DNA from: Flavobacteriales bacterium UBA7878
GTDB lineage: Bacteria; Bacteroidota; Bacteroidia; Flavobacteriales; Schleiferiaceae
Assembly (NCBI GenBank): GCA_002501205.1
Contig: DLRW01000090.1
Coordinates: 1 to 54,023 of the forward strand
Direction: 5' to 3'
DNA: 54,023 nt
Shown in pieces: positions 26,004 through 33,519 of the stretch (positions within the stretch are counted from its first letter, which is position 1; each line of letters begins with the position of its first letter). A model generated the notes under the pieces. It was not told the DNA's origin. It saw only the letters and a program-made list of their open reading frames with translations, and made no database searches. A program made the position numbers and the translations under genes.

Positions 26004-26021
26004 CCGCCCTTGAATGGAATT

Positions 26022-26747
26022 ATGAGTCAGGAAGTAAAGCCTTATCAGGCAGACGGAAGCAAGAAAGAGCAAGTAGCGGAGATGTTCGATAATATTTCGA
26101 AACGCTATGATCTTTTAAACCATGTTTTGTCTTTAAGCATCGACAAAGGTTGGCGTAAAAAAGTAGTGAAAATGGTAAAAGCCCGTAATCCAGAAATGAT
26201 TTTGGATGTGGCTACCGGAACTGCGGATTTAGCTATCGCTCTTGAAAAAAGTGGTGCTCAAGCCATAACTGGAATCGACATTTCCAATGGTATGTTGGAG
26301 GTAGGTCGGAAGAAAGTGGCGGATAAAGGCCTCAGCAAACTAATCACCTTGAAACAGGCGGATTCCGAAAACCTTCCTTTCGCCGATAACACCTTTGATG
26401 CTATTACTGTAGCCTTTGGTGTACGTAACTTCGAAAACCTGAAACAAGGCTTAAAAGAAATGTATCGGGTATTAAAGCCCGGCGGTCATTTGGTGGTATT
26501 GGAGTTTTCACAGCCTCAAGCCTTCCCAATGAAACAGCTTTATAATTTCTATTTCAAGAATATCCTTCCTGGGATTGGTAAGCTGATTAGTAAAGATAGC
26601 CGAGCCTATACTTATTTACCTGAGTCAGTACAAGCCTTTCCACATGGAGAAGCATTCATGAAAATTATGGGAGAATGCCAATATAAGCGCGGAGCTAGAA
26701 TTCCCCTTACCTTTGGTATTGCCTCTATCTACGAAGGAATAAAATAA
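26022..26747 (+). CDS. menG: Demethylmenaquinone methyltransferase (MenG/UbiE)
   Basis: A 241-aa SAM-dependent methyltransferase that carries out the last step of menaquinone synthesis (in ubiquinone makers it is UbiE). The N-terminal motif VAEMFDNISKRYDLLNHVLS, SAM motif I LDVATGTADLAIAL, motif II region DAITVAFGVRNFEN and motif III MYRVLKPGGHLVVLEFSQP are all present. Since no ubiquinone is expected in Bacteroidota, menaquinone is the likely product. I chose ATG 26022 (MSQEVKPYQ) on the promoter position. The porT gene follows after 20 nt. Confidence 0.95.
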   Translation: MSQEVKPYQADGSKKEQVAEMFDNISKRYDLLNHVLSLSIDKGWRKKVVKMVKARNPEMILDVATGTADLAIALEKSGAQAITGIDISNGMLEVGRKKVADKGLSKLITLKQADSENLPFADNTFDAITVAFGVRNFENLKQGLKEMYRVLKPGGHLVVLEFSQPQAFPMKQLYNFYFKNILPGIGKLISKDSRAYTYLPESVQAFPHGEAFMKIMGECQYKRGARIPLTFGIASIYEGIK

Positions 26748-26767
26748 GAGTTGTTTTGAAGCGTTCC

Positions 26768-27481
26768 ATGATCGTGAACAAAAAGTATTTCATCCTCTTC
26801 CTCCTCTTGGGGCTTAGCCTCAATATGAGTGCGCAATTAAGTCGTCGACTTAAGAATAATCCGCGCTATGATCGCAAGGTGATTGATTTTGGTTTTTCGA
26901 TCGGTTTGAATTATACGGATCTGCGCACGCGCACCCTTCCTGATTTAAGCACGCAATTACCTGGGTATTATCGGGTATATTCAGAAGTTTCACCCGGTTA
27001 TAATATTCGAATCATCAGCAAATTGCGACTGGGTGATCACTGGGACCTCAACTTTAGTCCGGGTTATGCCTTTACCGTGCGCACCTTGCGTTTTGACATT
27101 CTCAATCAATTTACTTTAGAAAGAGAATTAGTAGAGCGTGATATCGAATCTTCATTCTTGGAGTTCCCTTTCTACTTTAAATTTCGGGCCGACCGGATTG
27201 GTAATTACCGTATGTACCTTTTGGCCGGACCTAAATACAATATCGATCTCGCTAGTGATCAAGATGTTGAAGATGATCGCGTTTTTAAACTGAAGCGCAA
27301 TGAAGTCTATTACGATATGGGGATTGGGGTAGATATCTATTTCGAATTCTTCAAATTTTCACCCCAAATCATCTATTCCTTTGGCATCACCAACCAAAAG
27401 GTGGAAGACGACACCTTTTTGGCCGCCGGATTACAGGGCGTATATACCCGGGGATTGCTGATCAATTTCACCTTCGAATAA
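26768..27481 (+). CDS. porT: PorT-like outer membrane protein of the type 9 secretion system
   Basis: A 237-aa protein with signal peptide (FILFLLLGLSLNMSAQ), then RKVIDFGFSIGLNYTDLRTR, and a series of beta strands (YFKFRADRIGNYRMYLLAG, FFKFSPQIIYSFGITNQ) ending in an aromatic-ended strand (LLINFTFE), as in outer membrane barrels. PorT is needed for T9SS function in Porphyromonas and Flavobacterium. The assignment rests on length, barrel pattern and the menG-porT gene order I know from Bacteroidota; a different PorT-family barrel is possible. ATG 26768 was preferred over the TTG 12 nt upstream. The downstream gene starts directly after the stop. Confidence 0.72.
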   Translation: MIVNKKYFILFLLLGLSLNMSAQLSRRLKNNPRYDRKVIDFGFSIGLNYTDLRTRTLPDLSTQLPGYYRVYSEVSPGYNIRIISKLRLGDHWDLNFSPGYAFTVRTLRFDILNQFTLERELVERDIESSFLEFPFYFKFRADRIGNYRMYLLAGPKYNIDLASDQDVEDDRVFKLKRNEVYYDMGIGVDIYFEFFKFSPQIIYSFGITNQKVEDDTFLAAGLQGVYTRGLLINFTFE

Positions 27482-29041
27482 ATGCCACTTCTGGAGATTA
27501 GTGTTAGTCCTGAGATTGCCTACAATGAGGCAAAATTAGAGGCGCATCTCCGCAAGGTCGCCAACATTCGCGCTAATGAAAGCATTGATTTCAGATTAGA
27601 GCGTCGCAATATTGATGCGCGAGGTAAAAAGATTAAGGTAAACCTTAAAATAGCTTACGAAAAGAATCGAAAACTGGCCCCTCGTGAGCTTTGCCAATTC
27701 GAATACCAAGACGTTTCTGAGGCTCCTGAAGTACATATTATTGGTTTTGGACCGGCAGGTATGTGGGCCGCCCTACGATGTTTAGAGTTGGGCTTTAAAC
27801 CCATAGTTATTGAAAGGGGCAAGGATGTTCGCAGTCGCAGAAGAGATTTAAAGGCGGTAAACCGCGATAATCTGGTGGACTCCGATTCGAATTATTGCTT
27901 TGGCGAAGGCGGTGCCGGTACCTATTCGGATGGCAAGCTCTATACCCGCAGTAAAAAGCGGGGGAATATGCAGCGTATCCTCGATTCCCTGGTGGAGCAT
28001 GGTGCCATAGAGGACATCCTCTTTGAAGCCCATCCGCATATTGGCACCAATAAATTACCCAAGATTGTTCAGGCCATCCGCGAAAGCATTTTGAAATATG
28101 GAGGTGAGGTTCATTTTGAAACTCGGCTTACAGATCTAGTTCAAGATGGAAATCGAATCACGGAGATTCGTACTTCAGATGGAAAGACCTGGCCAGTGCA
28201 AGCCCTAATCATGGCTACCGGTCATAGTGCGCGCGACATTTACTATCTCCTTCATGAAAAAGGAATTCGCTTAGAGGCCAAGCCCTTTGCCATGGGAGTA
28301 CGGGTGGAGCATCCTCAAAAGCTCATTAATAAGATTCAGTACCATGGTAATGATTACGATGAAATATTGCCAGCTGCATCCTATAAACTAGTACAGCAGG
28401 TAAATGGTCGTGGGGTCTATAGCTTCTGCATGTGTCCCGGTGGTTTTATAGTACCGGCTGCCACAGCTCAAGAGGAGCTGGTAGTGAATGGTATGAGTCC
28501 CAGCAAGCGAGATAATAATTTCGCCAATAGCGGGATTGTGGTGGCTATCGAATTGGAAGATCTAAGCGATTATAAGCAATACGGTCCTCTGGCTGGCTTG
28601 GAATTCCAAAAAGCAGTAGAGAAAAAAGTTTGGGAAGCCAGCGGCTCCACCCAGCAAGCCGCAGCTCAGCGCCTGGTGGATTTTGTTAAGGGTCGCATCA
28701 GCCCGGAGCTGAACCCCAGCAGTTATATCCCTGGCTTGATCTCCAAGCCGATGCACGAAATACTTCCACCCTTTATGGCCCAACGTCTGCAAGTTGCCTT
28801 TGTAGAATTTGGGAAGAAAATGCCCGGCTACTACAGCAATGAAGCCAATATTGTGGGCATTGAAAGTAGAACCAGCTCACCGGTGCGCATACCACGCGAT
28901 CGCGAAAGCTACCAACATCCTGAAATCAAAAACCTCTTCCCTAGTGGCGAAGGAGCCGGATTTGCCGGGGGTATTGTAAGTGCCGGCATGGATGGTGAGC
29001 GTTGTGCCGAAGCCGCTGCCAATTTTCTAGAGTCAAAATAA
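27482..29041 (+). CDS. FAD-dependent oxidoreductase (COG2509-type)
   Basis: A 519-aa flavoprotein of the uncharacterised FAD-dependent dehydrogenase group. A 90-residue N-terminal domain precedes the dinucleotide fold, HIIGFGPAGMWAALRCLELG (GxGxxG). Then come NYCFGEGGAGTYSDGKLYTR, ALIMATGHSARDIYYLL (second dinucleotide segment) and the C-terminal FAD motif LFPSGEGAGFAGGIVSAGMD. Substrate and partner are unknown. It begins one base after the porT stop, so it is co-transcribed with menG-porT. Confidence 0.88.
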   Translation: MPLLEISVSPEIAYNEAKLEAHLRKVANIRANESIDFRLERRNIDARGKKIKVNLKIAYEKNRKLAPRELCQFEYQDVSEAPEVHIIGFGPAGMWAALRCLELGFKPIVIERGKDVRSRRRDLKAVNRDNLVDSDSNYCFGEGGAGTYSDGKLYTRSKKRGNMQRILDSLVEHGAIEDILFEAHPHIGTNKLPKIVQAIRESILKYGGEVHFETRLTDLVQDGNRITEIRTSDGKTWPVQALIMATGHSARDIYYLLHEKGIRLEAKPFAMGVRVEHPQKLINKIQYHGNDYDEILPAASYKLVQQVNGRGVYSFCMCPGGFIVPAATAQEELVVNGMSPSKRDNNFANSGIVVAIELEDLSDYKQYGPLAGLEFQKAVEKKVWEASGSTQQAAAQRLVDFVKGRISPELNPSSYIPGLISKPMHEILPPFMAQRLQVAFVEFGKKMPGYYSNEANIVGIESRTSSPVRIPRDRESYQHPEIKNLFPSGEGAGFAGGIVSAGMDGERCAEAAANFLESK

Positions 29042-29047
29042 AGCCTT

Positions 29048-29410
29048 CTATATTCTATTCAGATTATAGCGAGTCCTTTCATTTTCCACATCTCCAGTAT
29101 TTAAAGTAGAAGCCGGCTCAAATAACAGAACTTTCACTTCTTCCTTTGCAATGGGTTTATGGTAAACACCCTTGGGGATTACGATGAATTCACCCGCTTT
29201 AATCACCTCCTGCCGATCATCAAATTCCATGATGAGCTCCCCCTCTATCACTAGAAACATTTCATCTTCTAGCTCATGCTGATGCCGAACAAATTCACCT
29301 TTTAGCTTGGCTAATTTCACCTCCTGACCATTCAACTCCGCTGCAATGTGCGGACTCCAATAATCATGGATGCCCTTGAACTTCTCCTCCAGATTAATTG
29401 CTTTCTCCAT
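29048..29410 (-). CDS. Small cupin-domain protein
   Basis: A 120-aa single-domain cupin. The two conserved motifs are visible as GEFVRHQHELEDEMFLVIEG (His-x-His and Glu metal ligands) and GEFIVIPKGVYHKPIAKEE (Pro-Gly-type turn and His). It probably binds a divalent metal; the substrate is unknown. ATG 29410 was chosen because the longer frame would overlap the end of the upstream hydrolase gene; this leaves an 11-nt gap, consistent with an operon of the two. Confidence 0.88.
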   Translation of the reverse strand: MEKAINLEEKFKGIHDYWSPHIAAELNGQEVKLAKLKGEFVRHQHELEDEMFLVIEGELIMEFDDRQEVIKAGEFIVIPKGVYHKPIAKEEVKVLLFEPASTLNTGDVENERTRYNLNRI

Positions 29411-29421
29411 TTTATCCTTGC

Positions 29422-30255
29422 TTAGTTTTTTAATTGAACTAAAACCGGCATATGATCCGAAGGCCACAAATCATTGCTACGACGATCATCAATACATTGA
29501 TAACTCTTCACTTTTAGATTAAGGACCAGGATATAATCAATACGCTTGCCTGGCTCCGGTTCGCTTTTAAATCCATTGAATGTACCAATCGGTCCCTGAG
29601 GATCCTTTCGACTGGCTTCAAAGCTGTCCTTCAATAAGGCTTTGAGCACATCCAAAGGAGGCGAATCAGGCTCTGCATTTAAATCTCCCATCACTATTAT
29701 ACGCTCCTCCTGAATCTTGAATTTCTCAATTTGCGCCAAAATAAACTGGGCGGATTGTAGGCGTGCTTCCTCCCCACGATGATCAAAATGGGCATTAAAA
29801 ACATGAAATTGCTTCCCGCTTTTACGATCCTTAAATTGAGCATAGCTTACCACTCTGGGCATTGCTGCATCCCAACCCACTGACACTTGATCCGGGAAGG
29901 GCGATAGCCAATAATTTTCCCAATGGATCAATTCAACCTTGGCGGTATCATAAATAATGGCTGCAAATTCCCCGGCCTTGGCCCCATCATCTCTACCAAC
30001 ACCTATGTAGGTATAGCCCTGTAAATTGGAATCGAGATACTCAATTTGAGCGTATAAGGCTTCTTGTACCCCTAGTACATCAGGATGATAACGATTTATT
30101 AAGTCCACCACTTCAGCTTTGCGCAAAGCCCAGCGATTCTCAGCATCGTAGGCATTATTGTAGCGTAGGTTAAAAGTCATTACCCTTGATTGCGCCCCAA
30201 GCAAAAGAGTAAGGAAGAATGCCGAAAAAGTGAAAACAAATTTCATCTTAGCCAT
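29422..30255 (-). CDS. Exported endonuclease/exonuclease/phosphatase family hydrolase
   Basis: A 277-aa protein with signal peptide (KFVFTFSAFFLTLLLGAQS) and the full EEP fold: RVMTFNLRYNNA (metal Asn), DVLGVQEALYAQIEYL (Glu metal ligand), HVFNAHFDHRGEEARLQSA (His), VMGDLNAEPDSPPL (GDxN) and the final SDHMPVLVQL (SDH). Sequence cannot tell whether it acts on a phosphodiester in nucleic acid, lipid or another substrate, but the export signal favours an extracytoplasmic substrate. Start at 30255 (MAKMKF); ATG 30246 is equally possible. It is divergent from corA with a 47-nt gap. Confidence 0.88.
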   Translation of the reverse strand: MAKMKFVFTFSAFFLTLLLGAQSRVMTFNLRYNNAYDAENRWALRKAEVVDLINRYHPDVLGVQEALYAQIEYLDSNLQGYTYIGVGRDDGAKAGEFAAIIYDTAKVELIHWENYWLSPFPDQVSVGWDAAMPRVVSYAQFKDRKSGKQFHVFNAHFDHRGEEARLQSAQFILAQIEKFKIQEERIIVMGDLNAEPDSPPLDVLKALLKDSFEASRKDPQGPIGTFNGFKSEPEPGKRIDYILVLNLKVKSYQCIDDRRSNDLWPSDHMPVLVQLKN

Positions 30256-30302
30256 CTTATATAGTATCAAATTCCAAAAGCCAATATTAGTAACTTTCCC
30301 CC

Positions 30303-31367
30303 ATGGCACGTTTCTTTAAAAAGCGAATCGAGAATAAAGGTATGGCTCCTGGCGCCCTGGTTTTTATTGGCCAGAAAAAACTCGATCACCCCTTATTGGG
30401 CCTGCATCACTACGGTCCGGACCACTATGAGCAAGAAAGTCCCAGCTCGACTAAGATAAAGCTACCTGAAGCTAAATTTGAAAAGCGCTGGCTTAATATA
30501 ACCGGACTGCATGATGCCCGCTTAATGGATCACATTCAAGAACAGTTTGGATTACACCCTCTTGCCATGGAGGATGTTATGAATACAGGGCAGCGTGCTA
30601 AGTTCGAGGAATTCGACGATCACCTTTTCATCACCTTGAAGATGCTGCAATTTGATGATAAAAAGGGACTGGTTCAATCTGAGCAATTAAGTCTGGTTTT
30701 TGCCGATGATTTCCTGATCAGCTTTCAAGAACAGGAAGGCGATGTTTTTGATCCAGTACGCCAACGCTTAGCTGAAGGCAAAGGCCTTATTCGTAAGCGT
30801 AGCTGTGATTACCTGGCCTATGCCCTGCTGGATACGGTAGTTGATAGTTATATTTATCTGGTAGAACATATGGGCGAGAAAATCGATGACCTGGAATTAC
30901 GGGTTTTGGATAGCCCTGATGAGAGCATTGTGGCTGAAATCAATACTTATAAAAGGGAATTGCATTTCGTTATGAAGGTCTTAAAACCGGTTAAGGACCT
31001 GATGGGAGGCATTATTCGTTCTAATAGTCCATATATCCATAAAAAGGAAGTGCTCCCCTATTTCAAAGATTTGGAAGGATTGGTCTTACACACCCTCGAA
31101 TCGGTAGACACCTATCGAAACCTATTGAGTGATTATCTCAATTTATACCATACTTCGATCAGTACCAAAATGAATGATATCATGCGGGTATTGACTATTT
31201 TCTCCGCTATTTTCATTCCGCTCTCCTTCTTTGCCGGCGTTTATGGAACCAATTTCGAGTACTTCCCGGAACTGCATTATAAATACAGTTATTTCATTTT
31301 TTGGGGAATGATCCTGGCTGTAGCCATAAGTATGCTCTGGTATTTCAGGAGGAAGAAATGGTTTTAA
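30303..31367 (+). CDS. corA: CorA-family Mg2+/Co2+ transporter with a GTN signature
   Basis: A 354-aa CorA protein: cytoplasmic N-terminal funnel (residues 1-295, with the long helix near DTVVDSYIYLVEHMGEKIDD) and two C-terminal membrane helices (IFSAIFIPLSFFAGV and FIFWGMILAVAISMLWYF) with the expected basic tail FRRKKW. The signature loop, normally YGMNF, reads YGTNFEYFPELHYKYS here. The GMN motif is nearly invariant and forms the pore entry, so the Met-to-Thr change is notable. Its 3' end shares a bidirectional terminator with the convergent haem lipoprotein gene. Confidence 0.92.
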   Translation: MARFFKKRIENKGMAPGALVFIGQKKLDHPLLGLHHYGPDHYEQESPSSTKIKLPEAKFEKRWLNITGLHDARLMDHIQEQFGLHPLAMEDVMNTGQRAKFEEFDDHLFITLKMLQFDDKKGLVQSEQLSLVFADDFLISFQEQEGDVFDPVRQRLAEGKGLIRKRSCDYLAYALLDTVVDSYIYLVEHMGEKIDDLELRVLDSPDESIVAEINTYKRELHFVMKVLKPVKDLMGGIIRSNSPYIHKKEVLPYFKDLEGLVLHTLESVDTYRNLLSDYLNLYHTSISTKMNDIMRVLTIFSAIFIPLSFFAGVYGTNFEYFPELHYKYSYFIFWGMILAVAISMLWYFRRKKWF

Positions 31368-31369
31368 TC

Positions 31370-31402
31370 AAAAAAGCCTGACATCTTCGACATCAGGCTT
31401 TC
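31370..31402. terminator. Bidirectional terminator between corA and the haem lipoprotein gene
   Basis: AAAGCCTGA and TCAGGCTTT form a 9-bp stem around an 11-nt loop. On the minus strand the stem is followed by further T (TTTTTTGATT), and on the plus strand by TTTCAG. It serves the minus-strand gene best and probably both. Confidence 0.78.
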
Positions 31403-31422
31403 AGTTAATATTCTTGGCCGCT

Positions 31423-31767
31423 TTACTTAGCGAATCCTTCGGCTTTCCACTGTTGGATCAAAGCAATTTCATCCGCAGTCACTGCGGGTTTCTTCTGTTT
31501 GAAGGGCATATAATCCGAATTACCGGGATCTAATTGAATGCGATGCAAAATGCCATTAGCATGCTTTTTAACCGATTCATAGGTATTCAACATATCTGCC
31601 TTGCCCGTTTCCGGATAATGGCAGGGCGTACACTTAGCCTGCATTATCGGTTCAATATGTTGGGCATAGCTTACAGATGATTCTGTAGCAGCAGAAGACT
31701 TGAACATAGCGCAACTGGCTGCTCCAAAAATGATTAGGCCGCCCACGAGTAATTTTTTGTACATCAT
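31423..31767 (-). CDS. Small c-type haem lipoprotein
   Basis: A 114-aa protein with a lipoprotein signal peptide (LLVGGLIIFGAASC, lipobox Cys about residue 19) and one haem-binding CxxCH motif (AKCTPCHYPETGKADMLNTY, about 50). The likely axial Met is in NSDYMPFKQKK, giving a mini cytochrome c of the type often annotated as cytochrome c domain or heme-binding protein. It probably sits in the periplasm on a membrane and carries electrons; the partner is unknown. Two ATG codons open the frame (31767 and 31764). Confidence 0.85.
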   Translation of the reverse strand: MMYKKLLVGGLIIFGAASCAMFKSSAATESSVSYAQHIEPIMQAKCTPCHYPETGKADMLNTYESVKKHANGILHRIQLDPGNSDYMPFKQKKPAVTADEIALIQQWKAEGFAK

Positions 31768-31939
31768 CTTGGTTTTTGGATTGCTCTAAATTAGCTATTT
31801 CCCCGCAGCTGGTATTGTTTAAGACCTTAAAATGAGGGCTAATTCTTTAGCCAAGGCTTTTGCGATTTTAAAATAGTCTCCTTCAATAAGCTCTTTTTTC
31901 CTCTTCGAAAAAACGACCTTTGCCGCCACTTTTAATTCC

Positions 31940-32803
31940 ATGAAGAAGGCCGTTGGTTTTATGCTCATTTCGGTGCTTGGGTTTTCCTTGATGAACCTCA
32001 CCGTGAAATTTCTCGATCGACTACCGGCCACGGAATTAGTGCTTTTTCGCTCCATCGTCTCCCTGATTTTAAGCCTGTATTTTATTCGTCGACGCAATTT
32101 ATCGCCCTGGGGAAATCAGAAAATATATCTGATCGGACGTGGCCTGGCAGGAGTAACTGCGCTCTCGCTCTTCTTCTATACCCTCCAAAAATTACCCTTG
32201 GGATCAGCAATCACCTTGCAATACCTCTCGCCTATTTTCACAGCTCTGTTTGGAATCTTCATTTTAAAAGAGAAGGTGAAATGGTGGCAATGGCTCTTTT
32301 TCGGATTGAGCTTTGCGGGAATTGCCTTGATAAAAGGGTTCGACTCACAAATTAGTCCTTTGCTCTTTGTACTAGGCATCAGCTCCTCCATCTTCGCTGG
32401 ATTGGCCTACAACTTTATTCGCAAGGTTAAGAATACCGATCACCCTTTAGTGGTGGTTCTCTACTTCCCTCTAATTGCCACTCCGGTTATGGCGATCATC
32501 TCCCTTTTTAATTGGGTCACTCCAATTGGATGGGAATGGGGTTTATTAGTATTGATGGGCGTACTTACACAAATCGCGCAAATCAATATGACCAAAGCCC
32601 TTCAATTGGTAGAAGCCAATGAAATAACCGGCTTCAAATACCTGGGCGTAGTCTTCGCTCTGGGCTTTGATTTCTTCCTTTTCGGCTATAGCTACGAATG
32701 GCCTGTATTAATCGGTATTGTCCTGGTGATCTCGGGCGTACTTTTCAATCTGCTGCTAAAGGCACATCTGCGACAGCGCGCTAAGAAGCAAAATGCTGCA
32801 TAA
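31940..32803 (+). CDS. EamA/DMT family transporter
   Basis: A 287-aa integral membrane protein with ten predicted helices and two EamA repeats: the first repeat near SLMNLTVKFLDRLPATELVL and FFYTLQKLPLGSAITLQYLS, the second near MTKALQLVEANEITGFKYLG. It is the drug/metabolite transporter superfamily; substrate is unknown. Its last 23 nt overlap the 3' end of the convergent methyltransferase gene (32781-32803). A weak -7-like GACCTTTG stands about 15 nt before the ATG. Confidence 0.9.
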   Translation: MKKAVGFMLISVLGFSLMNLTVKFLDRLPATELVLFRSIVSLILSLYFIRRRNLSPWGNQKIYLIGRGLAGVTALSLFFYTLQKLPLGSAITLQYLSPIFTALFGIFILKEKVKWWQWLFFGLSFAGIALIKGFDSQISPLLFVLGISSSIFAGLAYNFIRKVKNTDHPLVVVLYFPLIATPVMAIISLFNWVTPIGWEWGLLVLMGVLTQIAQINMTKALQLVEANEITGFKYLGVVFALGFDFFLFGYSYEWPVLIGIVLVISGVLFNLLLKAHLRQRAKKQNAA

Positions 32804-33485
32804 GTATCCCGGCCGCGATACCCACATTTAAACTGTCGATCTGAGAATTACTGCCTTTGGCAATAGTAATTTTCTCTGCCCGCTTTAACCATTCTTCCGA
32901 TGGACCATGACTTTCACTACCCATCACTAAAGCGAGCGCGGGAATTTCACTAGCATCCATTTCATGGAAAGGTCTCCCCTCCATATCAGCTACCAGAAAC
33001 TGATGTTCTGGATATTGATCCAAAATGCCATCAATTGATGCATATTCAATATCCAATCGGGCCAAGGAGCCCATGGTACTTTGCACTGCCTTTGCATTAT
33101 AGATATCGGTAGTGCCATTAGTGCAAATCACCTTCTCGAAACCAAACCAATCAGCCGTGCGCAAGAGAGTTCCTAAATTGCCCGGATCATTTATTCCATC
33201 TAAAATCAAAAGTCGATTTAGCTTCTGGCTTTTGTAAACAGGAAAAGGAAATAAAGCAATTAGTTCATTGGAGCTACTAAGATGGCTTAGCTTTTGCAAC
33301 AGATCAGGCTCAATAAACTCCGCTTCCGGAAAATCGACTGTAGACCAAATGCTATGAGCCTTTAAACCGGAATCGAGCAGGTCTTGTACTAACTTTGGAC
33401 CTTCGGCCACAAAGAGCTGTTCTTGCCAACGATGCTTGCGTTGTCGAAGCTTTCGAATTAACTTTTGAGCGGATAGACTGGGCAT
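32781..33485 (-). CDS. TrmH-family (SpoU) RNA 2'-O-methyltransferase
   Basis: A 234-aa SPOUT methyltransferase. The N-terminal substrate domain opens RKLRQRKHRWQEQLFVAEGP, and the SpoU domain has motif I LLILDGINDPGNLGTLLRTA (Asn and Arg), motif II LALVMGSESHGPSEE and motif III IDSLNVGIAAGILMQHF. It would methylate ribose of rRNA or tRNA with SAM through the trefoil knot. The target (23S rRNA in RlmB-type, or tRNA) cannot be told. Divergent from the tamL gene; the tamL -7 element lies within 12 nt of this ATG. Confidence 0.93.
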   Translation of the reverse strand: MPSLSAQKLIRKLRQRKHRWQEQLFVAEGPKLVQDLLDSGLKAHSIWSTVDFPEAEFIEPDLLQKLSHLSSSNELIALFPFPVYKSQKLNRLLILDGINDPGNLGTLLRTADWFGFEKVICTNGTTDIYNAKAVQSTMGSLARLDIEYASIDGILDQYPEHQFLVADMEGRPFHEMDASEIPALALVMGSESHGPSEEWLKRAEKITIAKGSNSQIDSLNVGIAAGILMQHFAS

Positions 33486-33489
33486 GACT

Positions 33490-33497
33490 TACATTTG
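33490..33497 (+). promoter_or_regulatory. -7 element that places the tamL start at TTG 33520
   Basis: TACATTTG matches TAnnTTTG. It lies after an in-frame ATG at 33484 and before TTG 33520, so a transcript from it cannot include the ATG. This supports the TTG start. Confidence 0.6.
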
Positions 33498-33519
33498 CCA
33501 AAATTCAAAAGACTGCATC

